In this document: piece after piece, positions 8,249-16,446 of the stretch
Numbering within the stretch: position 1 is the first letter of the stretch
How the letters are laid out: every line of letters begins with the position of its first letter
NCBI RefSeq assembly: GCF_004768465.1
Contig: NZ_SRMF01000007.1
Coordinates: 48,399 to 112,398 of the forward strand
Source: Natronospirillum operosum
Lineage (GTDB): Bacteria; Pseudomonadota; Gammaproteobacteria; Pseudomonadales; Natronospirillaceae
Reading direction: 5' to 3'
Length of the DNA: 64,000 nt
Program-made: the position numbers and the translations under genes
The notes under the pieces: generated by a model
Databases searched by the model: none
What the model saw: only the letters and a program-made list of their open reading frames with translations
Told to the model about the DNA's origin: nothing

Positions 8249-8947
8249 TCAGGAAGCTGCGGTTCCTGCCTCTTTCTGTGAGATCGAACGCAAATAAGCC
8301 GCCAGAGTGACGCCGGGTGGCAGCGGTGGCGCATCTTCTGCGGCTTGCAGGGCTTCAATGCGATCCAGACGGAAGTCGCGGTAGTCGTGGCGCTGGTGGC
8401 ACCAGGCCCCCAGCGTCCACTTGCTGCCCCAGAAGGACAGGTTCAGTGGGTGCACCATACGTTCGGTCAGTTGCTGCTGCCCGTCTCTGTAGTTGATCTG
8501 CAGGGCAGTGCCCTGGCGAATGGCGTCTTTCACCGAGTCCCAGTAGCCCGCCTCCACTGTGCGCTCGAACATTACCGGGGAAATCACATTCTCGAACAGC
8601 AGATCCAGCGCTGGCCCTCTGGCGGTGGCTTCCATCTTGTGCAAGAGGCTGGCTGCCGCCTCGGACATCCTGGCGCCGGTCCATGAGCGCACCAGCTTCA
8701 CGCCGGTAACCAGAGCATCGAACTCCTCCTGGGTGACGGCCAGTGGTGGCAGTTCAAAGCCATCGAGTAACCGATAGCCCTGTCCGTCATCGTAGTAGAC
8801 CGGAATGCCTGCCGCCGACAGATCGTCAATGTAACGATAGATGGTGCGCACCGACAGGCCCATCTCTTCGGCCAGGGTGCGGGCAAACAAGGGCTGTCGG
8901 CTGCGGATCAGGTTGGTCATCTGAAACAGCCGATCTGATTTTCTCAT
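8249..8947 (-). CDS. YafY-family transcriptional regulator (HTH + WYL)
   Basis: A 232-residue regulator. Residues 1-60 form a winged helix of the DeoR/HTH_11 type (FARTLAEEMGLSVRTIYRYIDDLSAAGIPVY). The C-terminal half is a WYL-type ligand-binding domain, with LQINYRDGQQQLTERMVHPLNL and WGSKWTLGAWCHQRHDYRDFRLDRI. Members typically repress a nearby small metabolic or detoxification gene in response to a small molecule or nucleic acid. Here that neighbour is the ABM-like gene immediately downstream. Its ATG at 8947 is well placed. Confidence 0.9.
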   Translation of the reverse strand: MRKSDRLFQMTNLIRSRQPLFARTLAEEMGLSVRTIYRYIDDLSAAGIPVYYDDGQGYRLLDGFELPPLAVTQEEFDALVTGVKLVRSWTGARMSEAAASLLHKMEATARGPALDLLFENVISPVMFERTVEAGYWDSVKDAIRQGTALQINYRDGQQQLTERMVHPLNLSFWGSKWTLGAWCHQRHDYRDFRLDRIEALQAAEDAPPLPPGVTLAAYLRSISQKEAGTAAS

Positions 8948-9087
8948 GCAGGTCTCTCTTGCTGTGGCCTCCGGCCATCATAGCCTGCCACCGAACAGCA
9001 GGAATATCACTACCAGCAAAAGAACCATGGTAACGATGAGCCCCAACTGATTCGATACAGGGCAGAACTGGGCGGCCCTTGGTCTGG

Positions 9088-9507
9088 TCAGGTGTCATTG
9101 ACCAGACGCTTGCCCAAACCCACGACATGGTCATCGCCATAACCCAGAGCAGCATAGAACTCGATTACCCCAACATTGGTGGCTCTGACCTGAAGATTGA
9201 TCTTGGGGCATCCACGTTTTTTCAACAGTCTCTCTGCTGTCTCCATCAACTGCCGTGCGTAACCATTGCGCTGATGCATTGGGCTCACCGCCAGATAGTT
9301 GATCCAGCCCCGATGCCCCTCATAACCCGCCATGACAGTGGCCACCACTTCGCCATTGATTTCTCCGATCAGAAACAACTCCGGATCGACCCGCAGCTTG
9401 CGGTTGATGTCCTCGTCCGGGTCATTCTGTGGGACGGTCAGGCCGGTACCCTGCCACAGCGTAATGACGGCTGATCTGTCTGCTTCCTGAAAGGGTCGGA
9501 TATTCAT
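9088..9507 (-). CDS. ypeA: GNAT acetyltransferase YpeA
   Basis: This 139-residue protein resembles E. coli YpeA along its whole length: an initial MNIRPFQEAD, ITLW near residue 15, NDPDEDINRKL, the strand VVATVMAGYEGHRGWINYLAV, the acetyl-CoA loop around QRNGYARQL, RGCPKINLQVR and GLGKRL at the end. The GNAT fold transfers acetyl from acetyl-CoA to an amine; the acceptor for YpeA is not well defined. I use ATG at 9507, which gives the family N-terminus; an in-frame TTG at 9531 is an alternative. No operon partner is evident. Confidence 0.9.
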   Translation of the reverse strand: MNIRPFQEADRSAVITLWQGTGLTVPQNDPDEDINRKLRVDPELFLIGEINGEVVATVMAGYEGHRGWINYLAVSPMHQRNGYARQLMETAERLLKKRGCPKINLQVRATNVGVIEFYAALGYGDDHVVGLGKRLVNDT

Positions 9508-9552
9508 GTTGTCGGATGGGATCCTGAACAAGTGGCTGCAAGGTAGGTGGGC

Positions 9553-10320
9553 CTATCGTAATGCCTGGCGAATGGCTTCTTCAACAGGCACATAATCACC
9601 GTCTGCCTTGCCTTCGAGCTGAAATGGCATCTGCAGGTAGAGCGGCGGCTGGGCCATGAATCTGGGTCCAGTACCCCGGTTGAGTTGTGCCGCGTGAACG
9701 AGAAAGGGATGACACAGAAATACGGTACCTGCCGGGCCCGTTGCCAGAGTTTCCTTGTACCCCTCTGTAGTGCCGAGATCAAAGGATTCAAGGCCTGCCT
9801 CTCCAGCGGGGGCCAGGATGCGTGCGACCTCCTGGTGGGAGCCGACCCGGATGCGTGTTGGTGCGTCCAGCGGGCCGACATCGGAAAACAGGAACAGCAT
9901 CAGCAATGCCCGGTCGCGGGAGAAGATATTGATGCGCCAACTGGAGAAGTCATTGGGATCGGCATCAGGTCCCGCGAAGCTCGCATCGACATGCCAGCCA
10001 GTATCGCCGGTGTCTTCATCGGCAGGGAAGCGCACGGGAAAGGTACCCAGACTGTAGCGTGGCTCCCAGCGACCTGGGCCGACCAGTTGGTCGAAGGCAG
10101 TGTGCAGCGCCGGAGTGTTTGCGGCCGCCACAAAGGGTTCCTGATCGTAATCCCACAGCCAGACCACGGGCGCCTTCCAGGTGGCGGGGTCATTCGGATC
10201 ACAGCCGGTATCGGCCCACAGAATGTCTCGACACTGCCTGGCCAGATCCGGAGCAAAGGCATTCTCCAGCTTGATGAAGCCATCCGTTACAAACTGCCTG
10301 ATTTGCGCTTCTGTCAGCAT
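9553..10320 (-). CDS. Phytanoyl-CoA dioxygenase family protein (first copy)
   Basis: A 255-residue non-haem Fe(II)/2-oxoglutarate oxygenase. The metal triad appears as GWHVDASF (His and Asp, mid-protein) and HPFLVHAAQLN, where a distal His should complete the site. RFMAQPPLY follows, holding the Arg that usually binds 2-oxoglutarate. The family hydroxylates diverse small molecules, so the substrate is open. ATG at 10320 has an AGAGG site six bases upstream; ATG at 10335 is possible but has none. Its promoter region (10357-10410) is nearly the same as that of the second family member at 62221-63072, implying shared control. Confidence 0.88.
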   Translation of the reverse strand: MLTEAQIRQFVTDGFIKLENAFAPDLARQCRDILWADTGCDPNDPATWKAPVVWLWDYDQEPFVAAANTPALHTAFDQLVGPGRWEPRYSLGTFPVRFPADEDTGDTGWHVDASFAGPDADPNDFSSWRINIFSRDRALLMLFLFSDVGPLDAPTRIRVGSHQEVARILAPAGEAGLESFDLGTTEGYKETLATGPAGTVFLCHPFLVHAAQLNRGTGPRFMAQPPLYLQMPFQLEGKADGDYVPVEEAIRQALR

Positions 10321-10356
10321 ATGAGGCCTCTTCATTGTGCTGTTGCAGTAATCCTC

Positions 10357-10410
10357 GGCAGCTTGACTGACTCTGGCGGGCGGCAATTGTAAAAAATGGA
10401 CATCCTGAGG
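10357..10410 (-). promoter_or_regulatory. Promoter block shared with the second PhyH-family gene
   Basis: Read on the minus strand, this 54-bp block begins CCTCAGG, two variable bases, then GTCCATTTTTTACAA. It contains a TTTACA candidate -35 and ends TCAGTCAAGCTGCC. The block at 63102-63155 has the same length, the same internal spacing (21 bases from TTTACA to the [CT]AAGCT word) and 22 of 24 identical bases in its first part. It starts about 90 bp and ends about 37 bp before the start codon at 10320. An activator site overlapping the -35 is a reasonable reading. Confidence 0.65.
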
Positions 10411-10468
10411 TCCCGCGTCGCCTGTGCTGTCACAGCCCGGAATTGTTCAAAGGCTTCGCTATCTCGTT

Positions 10469-10771
10469 CTACTTCGACAGCCGCAGCCGCAACGGCTTGG
10501 TGTTCTCTCGTTGAATAATACCCTTCGCTTCAAGGTCCAGTTGCGTCCCCTTGAGCCACCATCCGGCCTTGGCCCCATCGGGGAACAGCGATTGCGGCAA
10601 CAAAGGGAGCAGTTGAGCCTTGGCTTCGGCGACAGTCAGCCCCGGTGAGGTGCTGGGCAACACGGACAGCAGCGCTTCCTTCATGGCCATATACTTGGCG
10701 CGATCCACACGCTGCACGCGACCCGGAGAATTGGGGTTTTCAACTTCAATCTTGTCAGTGTCACCGGACAT
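10469..10771 (-). CDS. DUF6958-like small conserved protein
   Basis: A 100-residue soluble protein with the pattern of the uncharacterised DUF6958 group: NPNSPGRVQRVDRAKYMAMKEALL, then a segment with LLPLLPQSLFPDGAKAGWW, then LDLEAKGII and TKPLRL at the end. It looks like a small winged-helix-type fold. No enzymatic residues are obvious. The start at 10771 has a strong GGAGATCTCG site and overlaps the preceding gene by 11 bases, so the two are co-transcribed. Function unknown. Confidence 0.75.
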   Translation of the reverse strand: MSGDTDKIEVENPNSPGRVQRVDRAKYMAMKEALLSVLPSTSPGLTVAEAKAQLLPLLPQSLFPDGAKAGWWLKGTQLDLEAKGIIQRENTKPLRLRLSK

Positions 10772-11300
10772 CGAGATCTCCTTCAATAAAGTCCAGCCTG
10801 GGTGTTCGAAAACGCATCGCCGCCCAGGCCAGCAGAAGTTTGGCAAAAAACGAAAAGTTATGGGTATTGGGGTTGGGAACATCGTCCGGGAGGGCAACAC
10901 CTTCCGGTCGACTGCGGGCCATGGTTCTGAGCTCCAGGGTGGGCAGGGTTTCCGCTGGCCAGAGACCTCCGTACAGACTGAGCCAATGACCCTGGGTAAA
11001 CTCCAGAAACACAGGGGTATTGCAACAGCCAGCCACGACACGACGTGTTTTCGAATCCTTCGACAACCGGTGTTCACGCAGCAGGTGCTGCCCCCTGTTC
11101 CACCGAATCCTGTCTTTTCTGTACAGCACAAACCGGGTGGCCCCTTTGTCATCTACCAGTGGCGGTGCGTCAGGCAGAGACTGCAAATCAGCCCCCGCGC
11201 TCTGGCAGTCGGCACAGAGACACTCCGTACTGACAATGGGCTTGCCCTGAAGCACCAGAGCCACCTGCTCACAATTGCAGGTCAGTTCTTTCTCGACCAT
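10761..11300 (-). CDS. GFA-like zinc protein (DUF6151 type)
   Basis: A 179-residue protein related to glutathione-dependent formaldehyde-activating (GFA/CENP-V) proteins. Cysteine pairs that would bind zinc are visible: CNC near residue 9, CLCADC near residue 27, and CC in VVAGCCNTPVF mid-protein. ATG at 11300 has a GAGAGGGG ribosome site. The pattern fits the DUF6151 subgroup better than true GFA enzymes, so formaldehyde chemistry should not be assumed. It is the first gene of a two-gene unit with the DUF6958-like gene. Confidence 0.75.
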   Translation of the reverse strand: MVEKELTCNCEQVALVLQGKPIVSTECLCADCQSAGADLQSLPDAPPLVDDKGATRFVLYRKDRIRWNRGQHLLREHRLSKDSKTRRVVAGCCNTPVFLEFTQGHWLSLYGGLWPAETLPTLELRTMARSRPEGVALPDDVPNPNTHNFSFFAKLLLAWAAMRFRTPRLDFIEGDLDVR

Positions 11301-11503
11301 AAACCCCTCTCTTGATCCGGACACGGGAAACCGCGAATGGTGCCCCTTCTGTAATGGTCGAGTGAGATACCTTCGATTAGACAGTCGCCAGTGTTTCCTG
11401 ATACGGATCAAAAACCATGAGCTGATTCTGGCCCTGTGCTGTGGTCAGAATAGCAGCGTTGTAATATGGTCGTTCGAGACTGACTGAAGTTCTGGCTGCC
11501 CGG

Positions 11504-11971
11504 TCAGGCCGCAGTGGTTATGGTGAGTTCCATGAACACACTGTTGGGATCTTCCCTGTAGTCCGCAAAGGGCGGGCAGTACTGAAAGCCGAATTTCTCG
11601 TAGAGCCGGCGCGCGGGTTTGAAAAACTCCATGGAGCCCGTCTCGAGGCTGAGCTTGTGATAACCGCGCTGTTCGGCTTCCTGCAGGATATGGGTCAGGA
11701 GTTTCGAGGCCAGGCCGCTGCCTCTGAGTGAGGATGAGATCCGCATCGATTTGATTTCCGCATGGGTGGGTGTGAGCTCCTTCAGGGCCCCACACCCGAC
11801 CAGATCGCTATCAACCCAGGCCGTCCAGAAGGTGACATCAGGCTTTTTCAGCCCATCCAGGTCCAGAGCATGGGTGCTCTCGGGCGGGGAGGTTGCCCTC
11901 ATGTCGGTGAGGTGTTCGTCCAGAAATGCCGCTATTCTGGGGTCTGACAGATCATCGATTCTGATTTCCAT
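11504..11971 (-). CDS. GNAT family N-acetyltransferase
   Basis: A 155-residue acetyltransferase of the GNAT fold. Visible elements are LVGCGALKEL (beta4), HAEIKSMRISSSLRGSGLASKLLTH (beta4-alpha3 with the acetyl-CoA pyrophosphate loop RGSGLA), LSLETGSMEFFKPARRLYEKFGF and the closing VFMELTI. This is the common YhhY/PaiA-like architecture; the acceptor amine is unknown. AAGGAAATA precedes the ATG at 11971. It appears to be transcribed alone. Confidence 0.87.
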   Translation of the reverse strand: MEIRIDDLSDPRIAAFLDEHLTDMRATSPPESTHALDLDGLKKPDVTFWTAWVDSDLVGCGALKELTPTHAEIKSMRISSSLRGSGLASKLLTHILQEAEQRGYHKLSLETGSMEFFKPARRLYEKFGFQYCPPFADYREDPNSVFMELTITTAA

Positions 11972-12144
11972 TATTTCCTTTCCTTGCAGTGCCTGACAGA
12001 TGACGGATCGTCCGCCTTGGAAGGCTGATAATACGACCCCAGTGCCAATAATTATGCTCAGGTTTAGATTGAATTTCCAATGATGGACGTCATGGCGACA
12101 GTCAGCGCCGGACTCGTGCCTGGTCGGATGTGCGTGTCGCGCGG

Positions 12145-12765
12145 TCAGGCAATAATCAGTTGGCCGCCGAATCCTATAAGTAATGCACCGAATACTCCGC
12201 GCTGCAAACGCTGCATTATCGGGTATCTGGTTAGCCATTGTCTGAGCAATGAAGCAGTGATGGCATAAAACGTATCAAACAGAATGCCAACACCAACAAC
12301 AAGCAATCCGAGGATCAGGAATTGCAGCAGAATGTCGCTTCGTCCTGTGTCCAGGAACTGGGGCAGCAGGACAGAACAGAAGAGCAACGATTTGGGGTTC
12401 AGCAGGTTGGTCAGCAGACCGCGCTTGCAGGCCGCTTTCAGGTCTGCCGAGGGAATGGGGGGCAGGGTCGAGTCTACGGCAGCGAGATCTGGACCCGAGC
12501 GCAGGACCTGAATGCCCAGCCAGATCAGGTAGCCGGCGCCAGCCAGCCGGACGATATCCAGGGCCCAGGGGCTTGCGGCGAAGATGGCGGCAAGCCCGGT
12601 CGCCGCCAGCAGAACATGGGCACCCCGTGCCATGGCCAGCCCCGCTGCAGTGGCCAATGCCGGCAGGCGCCCGTTGGCGACACCGGTTTGCAACACCAGG
12701 ATCATGTCCGGCCCCGGCAACAGGTAGATCATGACCAGTGAGCCGACAAATAACCACAACTCCAC
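12145..12765 (-). CDS. LysE/RhtB family amino-acid exporter
   Basis: A 206-residue inner-membrane protein with six hydrophobic segments. It has the LysE-family signature MIYLLPGPDMILVLQTGVANGR near the N-terminus and NLLNPKSLLFCSVLLPQF in the middle. The family exports amino acids or analogues by proton exchange. It is divergent from an Lrp/AsnC regulator at 12900, a frequent pairing in which the regulator senses the exported amino acid. The specific substrate cannot be told. The 134-bp gap should hold both promoters. Confidence 0.9.
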   Translation of the reverse strand: MELWLFVGSLVMIYLLPGPDMILVLQTGVANGRLPALATAAGLAMARGAHVLLAATGLAAIFAASPWALDIVRLAGAGYLIWLGIQVLRSGPDLAAVDSTLPPIPSADLKAACKRGLLTNLLNPKSLLFCSVLLPQFLDTGRSDILLQFLILGLLVVGVGILFDTFYAITASLLRQWLTRYPIMQRLQRGVFGALLIGFGGQLIIA

Positions 12766-12899
12766 GACGCAGTCTCCAATGTTTGATTATTCCTGCGTCA
12801 GTTTATGGGGTGTCCTCCAGACATGTCCTTGCGTAGTTGACCAACAATTGGGTTAATATTGGCACACTGTGCCTTTATTTTTACTGTTGCTTTATATTT

Positions 12900-13394
12900 A
12901 TGCCAAAAAGAACTCTGGACAACCTTGATCGACGGATTTTGGCCGCGTTGCAGCGCGATGCCCGCCTGACGAATGTTCAGCTTGCCGAAGAGGTGGGACT
13001 ATCGCCTTCGCCCTGCCTGCGTCGAGTGCGCAGACTGGAAGCCGCAGGGATCATTCGTGGTTACCATGCCGAGTTGGGCCGCAGTGAGACAGGGTTTGGT
13101 CTCACCGTTTTTGTAGGCATCAAGGTGGAGCGGCATCACGAGGAGCAGGCGAGTGCTTTTCGGAAAGCCGTTCAGGCCCTGCCGGAGGTGATCTCCGCCC
13201 ATCTGGTATCAGGGGAGGCCGACTTCCTGCTCCAGGTCGTGGTACCTGACCTGGCTGCCTATGAGTCGTTTCTGACCGAGACATTGCTGAGGCTGCCCTG
13301 GGTAAGTGATATACGCAGCAACTTTGCCATCCAGACGGTCAAGCCGGCCGGCCCATTACCGTTGCAGCAGCTGCCGCGAGAGGAGGATACCTGA
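12900..13394 (+). CDS. Lrp/AsnC family transcriptional regulator
   Basis: A 164-residue regulator with an N-terminal helix-turn-helix (LDRRILAALQRDARLTNVQLAE, then VGLSPSPCLRRVRRLEAAGII) and a C-terminal RAM domain (LTVFVGIKVE ... GEADFLLQVVVPDLAAYESFL) that binds amino acids and drives octamer formation. I chose ATG 12900 because it gives the usual Lrp N-terminus; it lacks a clear ribosome site. Its divergent neighbour is a LysE exporter, so it probably activates export when an amino acid accumulates. Confidence 0.9.
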   Translation: MPKRTLDNLDRRILAALQRDARLTNVQLAEEVGLSPSPCLRRVRRLEAAGIIRGYHAELGRSETGFGLTVFVGIKVERHHEEQASAFRKAVQALPEVISAHLVSGEADFLLQVVVPDLAAYESFLTETLLRLPWVSDIRSNFAIQTVKPAGPLPLQQLPREEDT

Positions 13395-13475
13395 ACGGCA
13401 GAGCCGCCCGGACAGATGAGGCCCAGAAGGCGTCAGGGGGGCATTGCACCCCCTGAACCATGCCGGCAAAGGCCG

Positions 13476-13787
13476 TTAGCGCTTGTAGCGCGCCCGGCGC
13501 TCCTGAAGTGCCTTGAGCGCATCCACTTGCAGTGGCAGGCCCAGGGCCCACTGGATGTCGCTGCGCCGGTGCCCCATGTCCTCGAGCATATGGTCGTCAT
13601 AGGCCAGCAAGGGCTGGAAGCGCTGCCGGAACTGGCGCCGCCGCCGGTAGCGCCACCACCAGAGCTCAAGTGCATGGATAAGCCCAAGCGGCGGCGTGGC
13701 TGGCATATAGAGCGCCAGTCGGGTTGGCGGGGTTGGCGCGTTGTCGTCTTGCGACGCTTCATGCTGCAAGGGTTGGTACTGGTTCAT
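13476..13787 (-). CDS. DUF1127-related small basic protein
   Basis: A 103-residue basic protein whose last 60 residues resemble the YjiS/DUF1127 motif: WWWRYRRRRQFRQRFQPLLAYDDHMLEDMGHRRSDIQWALGLP. The L..d..LeDiG..R.di spacing is characteristic. Some DUF1127 proteins bind RNA and affect phosphate, carbon or virulence metabolism. The start ATG at 13787 has a near-perfect GGAGGTG site. It faces a LysR regulator across 168 bp, as the DUF1127 genes near 17.9 and 24.9 kb also face regulators. Confidence 0.8.
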   Translation of the reverse strand: MNQYQPLQHEASQDDNAPTPPTRLALYMPATPPLGLIHALELWWWRYRRRRQFRQRFQPLLAYDDHMLEDMGHRRSDIQWALGLPLQVDALKALQERRARYKR

Positions 13788-13955
13788 ATTGCACCTCCGT
13801 TGGCCGCCGCAGGTAGGGCGGCTGCGGCAACTCACTGTTTTTGCTGTTTGTGAATGGAGGGTCGCGACCTCTGTGTGACAGCATGGCTGAGCTCTATTGA
13901 TCAAACAAACGAAAAGAACTACAGTTTCAGTTAAGAAAAATTGAAAGATTCGAGC

Positions 13956-14852
13956 ATGACAGAGATGCCTTCACTCACCGGCCACCGCGCCTTGCCCCTG
14001 CTGGACAGCGATGTGCTGCGGACCTTCGTGACCATTGCCGAGAGCGGCAGCTTCACCCGCGCCGCCCAGCAGGTCTTTCGTACGCCGTCGGCGCTGAGCA
14101 TGCAGATCAAGCGTCTGGAAGAGACCCTGGGCCAGACGCTGTTCATCCGCGAAGCCCGGCAGGTGCGGCTGACCCCGGAAGGGGAGGTGTTGCTGGGTTA
14201 TGGCAGGCGCCTGCTCAAGCTCAACGAGGAGGCGGTAACGCAGTTTCTGGCTCCGTCACTGGAAGGGCGGGTGAGCCTGGGCACCACCGACGATGTGGGC
14301 ACGCGCATTTTGCCCGGCGTATTGGCCCGGTTCGCCCGTTCGCATCCGGCCGTGCATGTGGATGTGGTAGTGGGCAACAGCGCCACCATGTTGCAGCGTC
14401 TGGACGCCGGCGAACTGGACCTGATTCTGATCACGGCCGGCAACCCGGGTCAGGAGTCACGCGGCGAGATCGTGCACAGCGAGCCGCTGGTATGGGTCGG
14501 GCGGGAAGGGGGTGTGGCCGTGCAGCGCTCACCCCTGCCGGTGGCGCTGGCGCATCAGGGTTGCGCCTGGCGGAGCATGGCGCTGGATGCTCTGGACAAT
14601 GCCGGCATCGCTTACCGCATTGCCTACACCTGTGAGCACTCCGCCGGGCAGGAGGCGGCCATGCTCGCCGACCTGGTGGTGTCACCCTACCCGCGCAGTC
14701 TGATTCGTGCGCCATTGCGGCGTATCGAGCAAGATCAGCTGCCACCCCTGGGTGACTACCAGATAGCACTGGTCAAGCGCAGTGACCTCAGCGAGACCGG
14801 TGACGCCCTGTCGGGCTATGTGGTGGATGCCTTTGGTGAGCGCCACCACTGA
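13956..14852 (+). CDS. LysR family regulator divergent from DUF1127 gene
   Basis: A 298-residue LysR-type regulator. Residues 15-75 form the winged helix-turn-helix (LRTFVTIAESGSFTRAAQQVF, then TPSALSMQIKRLEETLGQTLFIRE), followed by a substrate-binding domain. ATG 13956 is used; a TTG at 13941 is an alternative. It converges with an AraC gene 20 bp beyond its stop. The divergent DUF1127 gene is the most likely target. The effector is unknown. Confidence 0.9.
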   Translation: MTEMPSLTGHRALPLLDSDVLRTFVTIAESGSFTRAAQQVFRTPSALSMQIKRLEETLGQTLFIREARQVRLTPEGEVLLGYGRRLLKLNEEAVTQFLAPSLEGRVSLGTTDDVGTRILPGVLARFARSHPAVHVDVVVGNSATMLQRLDAGELDLILITAGNPGQESRGEIVHSEPLVWVGREGGVAVQRSPLPVALAHQGCAWRSMALDALDNAGIAYRIAYTCEHSAGQEAAMLADLVVSPYPRSLIRAPLRRIEQDQLPPLGDYQIALVKRSDLSETGDALSGYVVDAFGERHH

Positions 14853-14872
14853 CGGATGTCCTCACCGTTGCG

Positions 14873-15697
14873 CTATTGTATCGCTTTCTGAAAGACGCCG
14901 GGTGTAACCCCCATCATCCGGCGAAACCAGCGAGTGAGGTGCGCCTGATCTGCAAATCCTGTCAACATCGCCACTTCACTCAGGGGTCTGTTGTCCCGGA
15001 TGAGACTCGTGGCGAGCCGCACACGGGCCTGACGTTGATAGGCGTGCGGTGTCATGCCCGTGGACTTCTCGAAAGCGCGATAGAACCTGAAGGGAGGCAA
15101 GCCCGCAGCGCCCGCCATTTCCGTCAGGCTGAGATGTTTGTCCAGGCTTTCATCAATAAACCTTCTGGCCATATCGATGGCACGACTCTCTGAGCCAACG
15201 ACGTCGTCTGTTCGGCCATTTTTCACATAGCGCTCAAACAGTCTTGTTGTGAATGCCAGGTATTGCTCTTCACGGTCTGCCTGTGGCCCGTCAAACTGTG
15301 AACAGCGGTGGACGCCATAGAACAATGACGAAAGTTCCCGGTCATTGATGATGGGTCCCATAAAATCCAGAGAACTTTCTGTTCCTTCCGTACCGACAAG
15401 AGACCTCAGGTGAGCTGTATCGACATACAATGTGCGCAGGTTCCATCCTGCACTGTCTACAGGCCAGCCAGCATGGGGTTCGTCCGCTTCAATTGCATAG
15501 AGGTCACCCTGGCGCGCGGTAAAGGTCTGGCCGCGCATCTTGATACGAATGGCACCTCGAGTAATCAACGACAAGCACGCGGTATCATGTGTATGAATAT
15601 CATAAGAGAAGTTGGAAAAATGACCGCTGAGCAACTCAGCCTTCAGGTCGCGGGCGCGCCAAAACGAAATTGCGTTGTGTTCTCTTCTCTGCTGCAT
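14873..15697 (-). CDS. AraC family regulator with cupin sensor
   Basis: A 274-residue regulator. The N-terminal half is a cupin-like sensor (YDIHTHDTACLSLITRGAIRIKMRGQ ... GDLYAIEADEPHAGWP). The C-terminal 100 residues contain two helix-turn-helices (LSLTEMAGAAGLPPFRFYRAFEKSTGMTPHAYQRQARV and PLSEVAMLTGFADQAHLTRWFRRMMGVTPG). This AraC_binding plus HTH_18 layout often controls amino-acid exporters or small catabolic genes, but no exporter adjoins it. A gap of 297 bp with a long hairpin separates it from the divergent DUF2000 gene. Confidence 0.9.
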   Translation of the reverse strand: MQQRREHNAISFWRARDLKAELLSGHFSNFSYDIHTHDTACLSLITRGAIRIKMRGQTFTARQGDLYAIEADEPHAGWPVDSAGWNLRTLYVDTAHLRSLVGTEGTESSLDFMGPIINDRELSSLFYGVHRCSQFDGPQADREEQYLAFTTRLFERYVKNGRTDDVVGSESRAIDMARRFIDESLDKHLSLTEMAGAAGLPPFRFYRAFEKSTGMTPHAYQRQARVRLATSLIRDNRPLSEVAMLTGFADQAHLTRWFRRMMGVTPGVFQKAIQ

Positions 15698-15855
15698 GAA
15701 TAGGCACCATTTAGCTCATTGGCTTGAGATGCAAAGTGTCTCCTGGTCAGTCTAGCGTGTTTACATCGAAATTCTCGGTGTGGGTCAAACCAGCACTCCG
15801 ATACCGCGCAAAGCGAAACGCTGTCGAAAGCACTGATCATCCTCGTGTACCCACA

Positions 15856-15938
15856 ACCTGTCTTGAACGCTATTGCAAAGCCCTTGCCTGCAGGCAGATG
15901 TGCCTTGCCACCTGGATGCAACAGCGTTCAAGACAGGT
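15856..15938. repeat. Long imperfect palindrome (22-bp arms) in the AraC-DUF2000 gap
   Basis: ACCTGTCTTGAACGCT at 15856-15871 is exactly complementary to 15923-15938. Pairing continues five more bases after one mismatch, giving 22-bp arms around a roughly 40-nt centre that itself holds a GCCTGCAGGC palindrome. The gap 15698-15994 contains no gene. The element lies between two divergent genes, so it is not a simple terminator. A small mobile palindrome, a leader RNA structure for DUF2000, or a long operator are all possible. Confidence 0.7.
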
Positions 15939-15994
15939 CACGGCGCAGAAGAGATCATCACTGACATGGCTACTGCTTTTTGTGGAGGGATCAA

Positions 15995-16429
15995 ATGACA
16001 GATACTTTTCGTGACCGGGCACCCATACCAGAACGTTGCGTTATCGTGGTCGATGATGAACTGGCGGCGGGACAGGCAGCCAACGCGGCAGCGGTAATCG
16101 CACTGACGGTAGGACAAAGGCACCCCGGCCTGGTTGGTGCTCCGTTGATCGATGCCTCCAATCATGAACACCCGGGGTTGATCCCGATCGGCATTGCGGT
16201 GCTGGCCGCTGGGCAGGATGATCTGGTTGAAATTCGCCACAAGGGCATTATCGCCAACTGCGATATCGTTGACTTCCCCATACAGGGGCAACAGACCAAG
16301 GATTATGCGGCGTTTCGGGACGCGGTGGCGCAGGTTGAAACTCGGGATCTGCGCTATGCCGGTATTGCCCTTGTAGGTGACAGCAAGCCGATCAGGAAAA
16401 CTGTCGCCAAGTGCAGGCTGTTCAAATAG
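15995..16429 (+). CDS. DUF2000 family protein
   Basis: A 144-residue cytosolic protein with the DUF2000 pattern: CVIVVDDELAAGQAANAAAVIALTVG at the start, then PLIDASNHEHPGLIPIGIAVLAAG and DIVDFPIQGQQTKDYAAF. The family is about this size and is related to the peptidyl-tRNA hydrolase 2 fold, but no activity is established. ATG at 15995 follows a strong GGAGGGATCAA site; an ATG at 15980 is less well placed. Whether the large upstream palindrome lies in its transcript is an open point. Confidence 0.82.
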   Translation: MTDTFRDRAPIPERCVIVVDDELAAGQAANAAAVIALTVGQRHPGLVGAPLIDASNHEHPGLIPIGIAVLAAGQDDLVEIRHKGIIANCDIVDFPIQGQQTKDYAAFRDAVAQVETRDLRYAGIALVGDSKPIRKTVAKCRLFK

Positions 16430-16446
16430 AGGTATAGCAGACCCCG

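Noticed and set aside
8978-9028. A 16-codon hydrophobic frame (MVLLLVVIFLLFGGRL) on the minus strand upstream of the WYL regulator gene
   Set aside because: It resembles the tail of small DUF3309-like membrane peptides, but it is too short, has no ribosome site and no complete upstream part.
15856-15938. The long palindrome as an integron attC site
   Set aside because: The outer arms do not carry the RYYYAAC and GTTRRRY core sites, and no integrase or cassette array is present.
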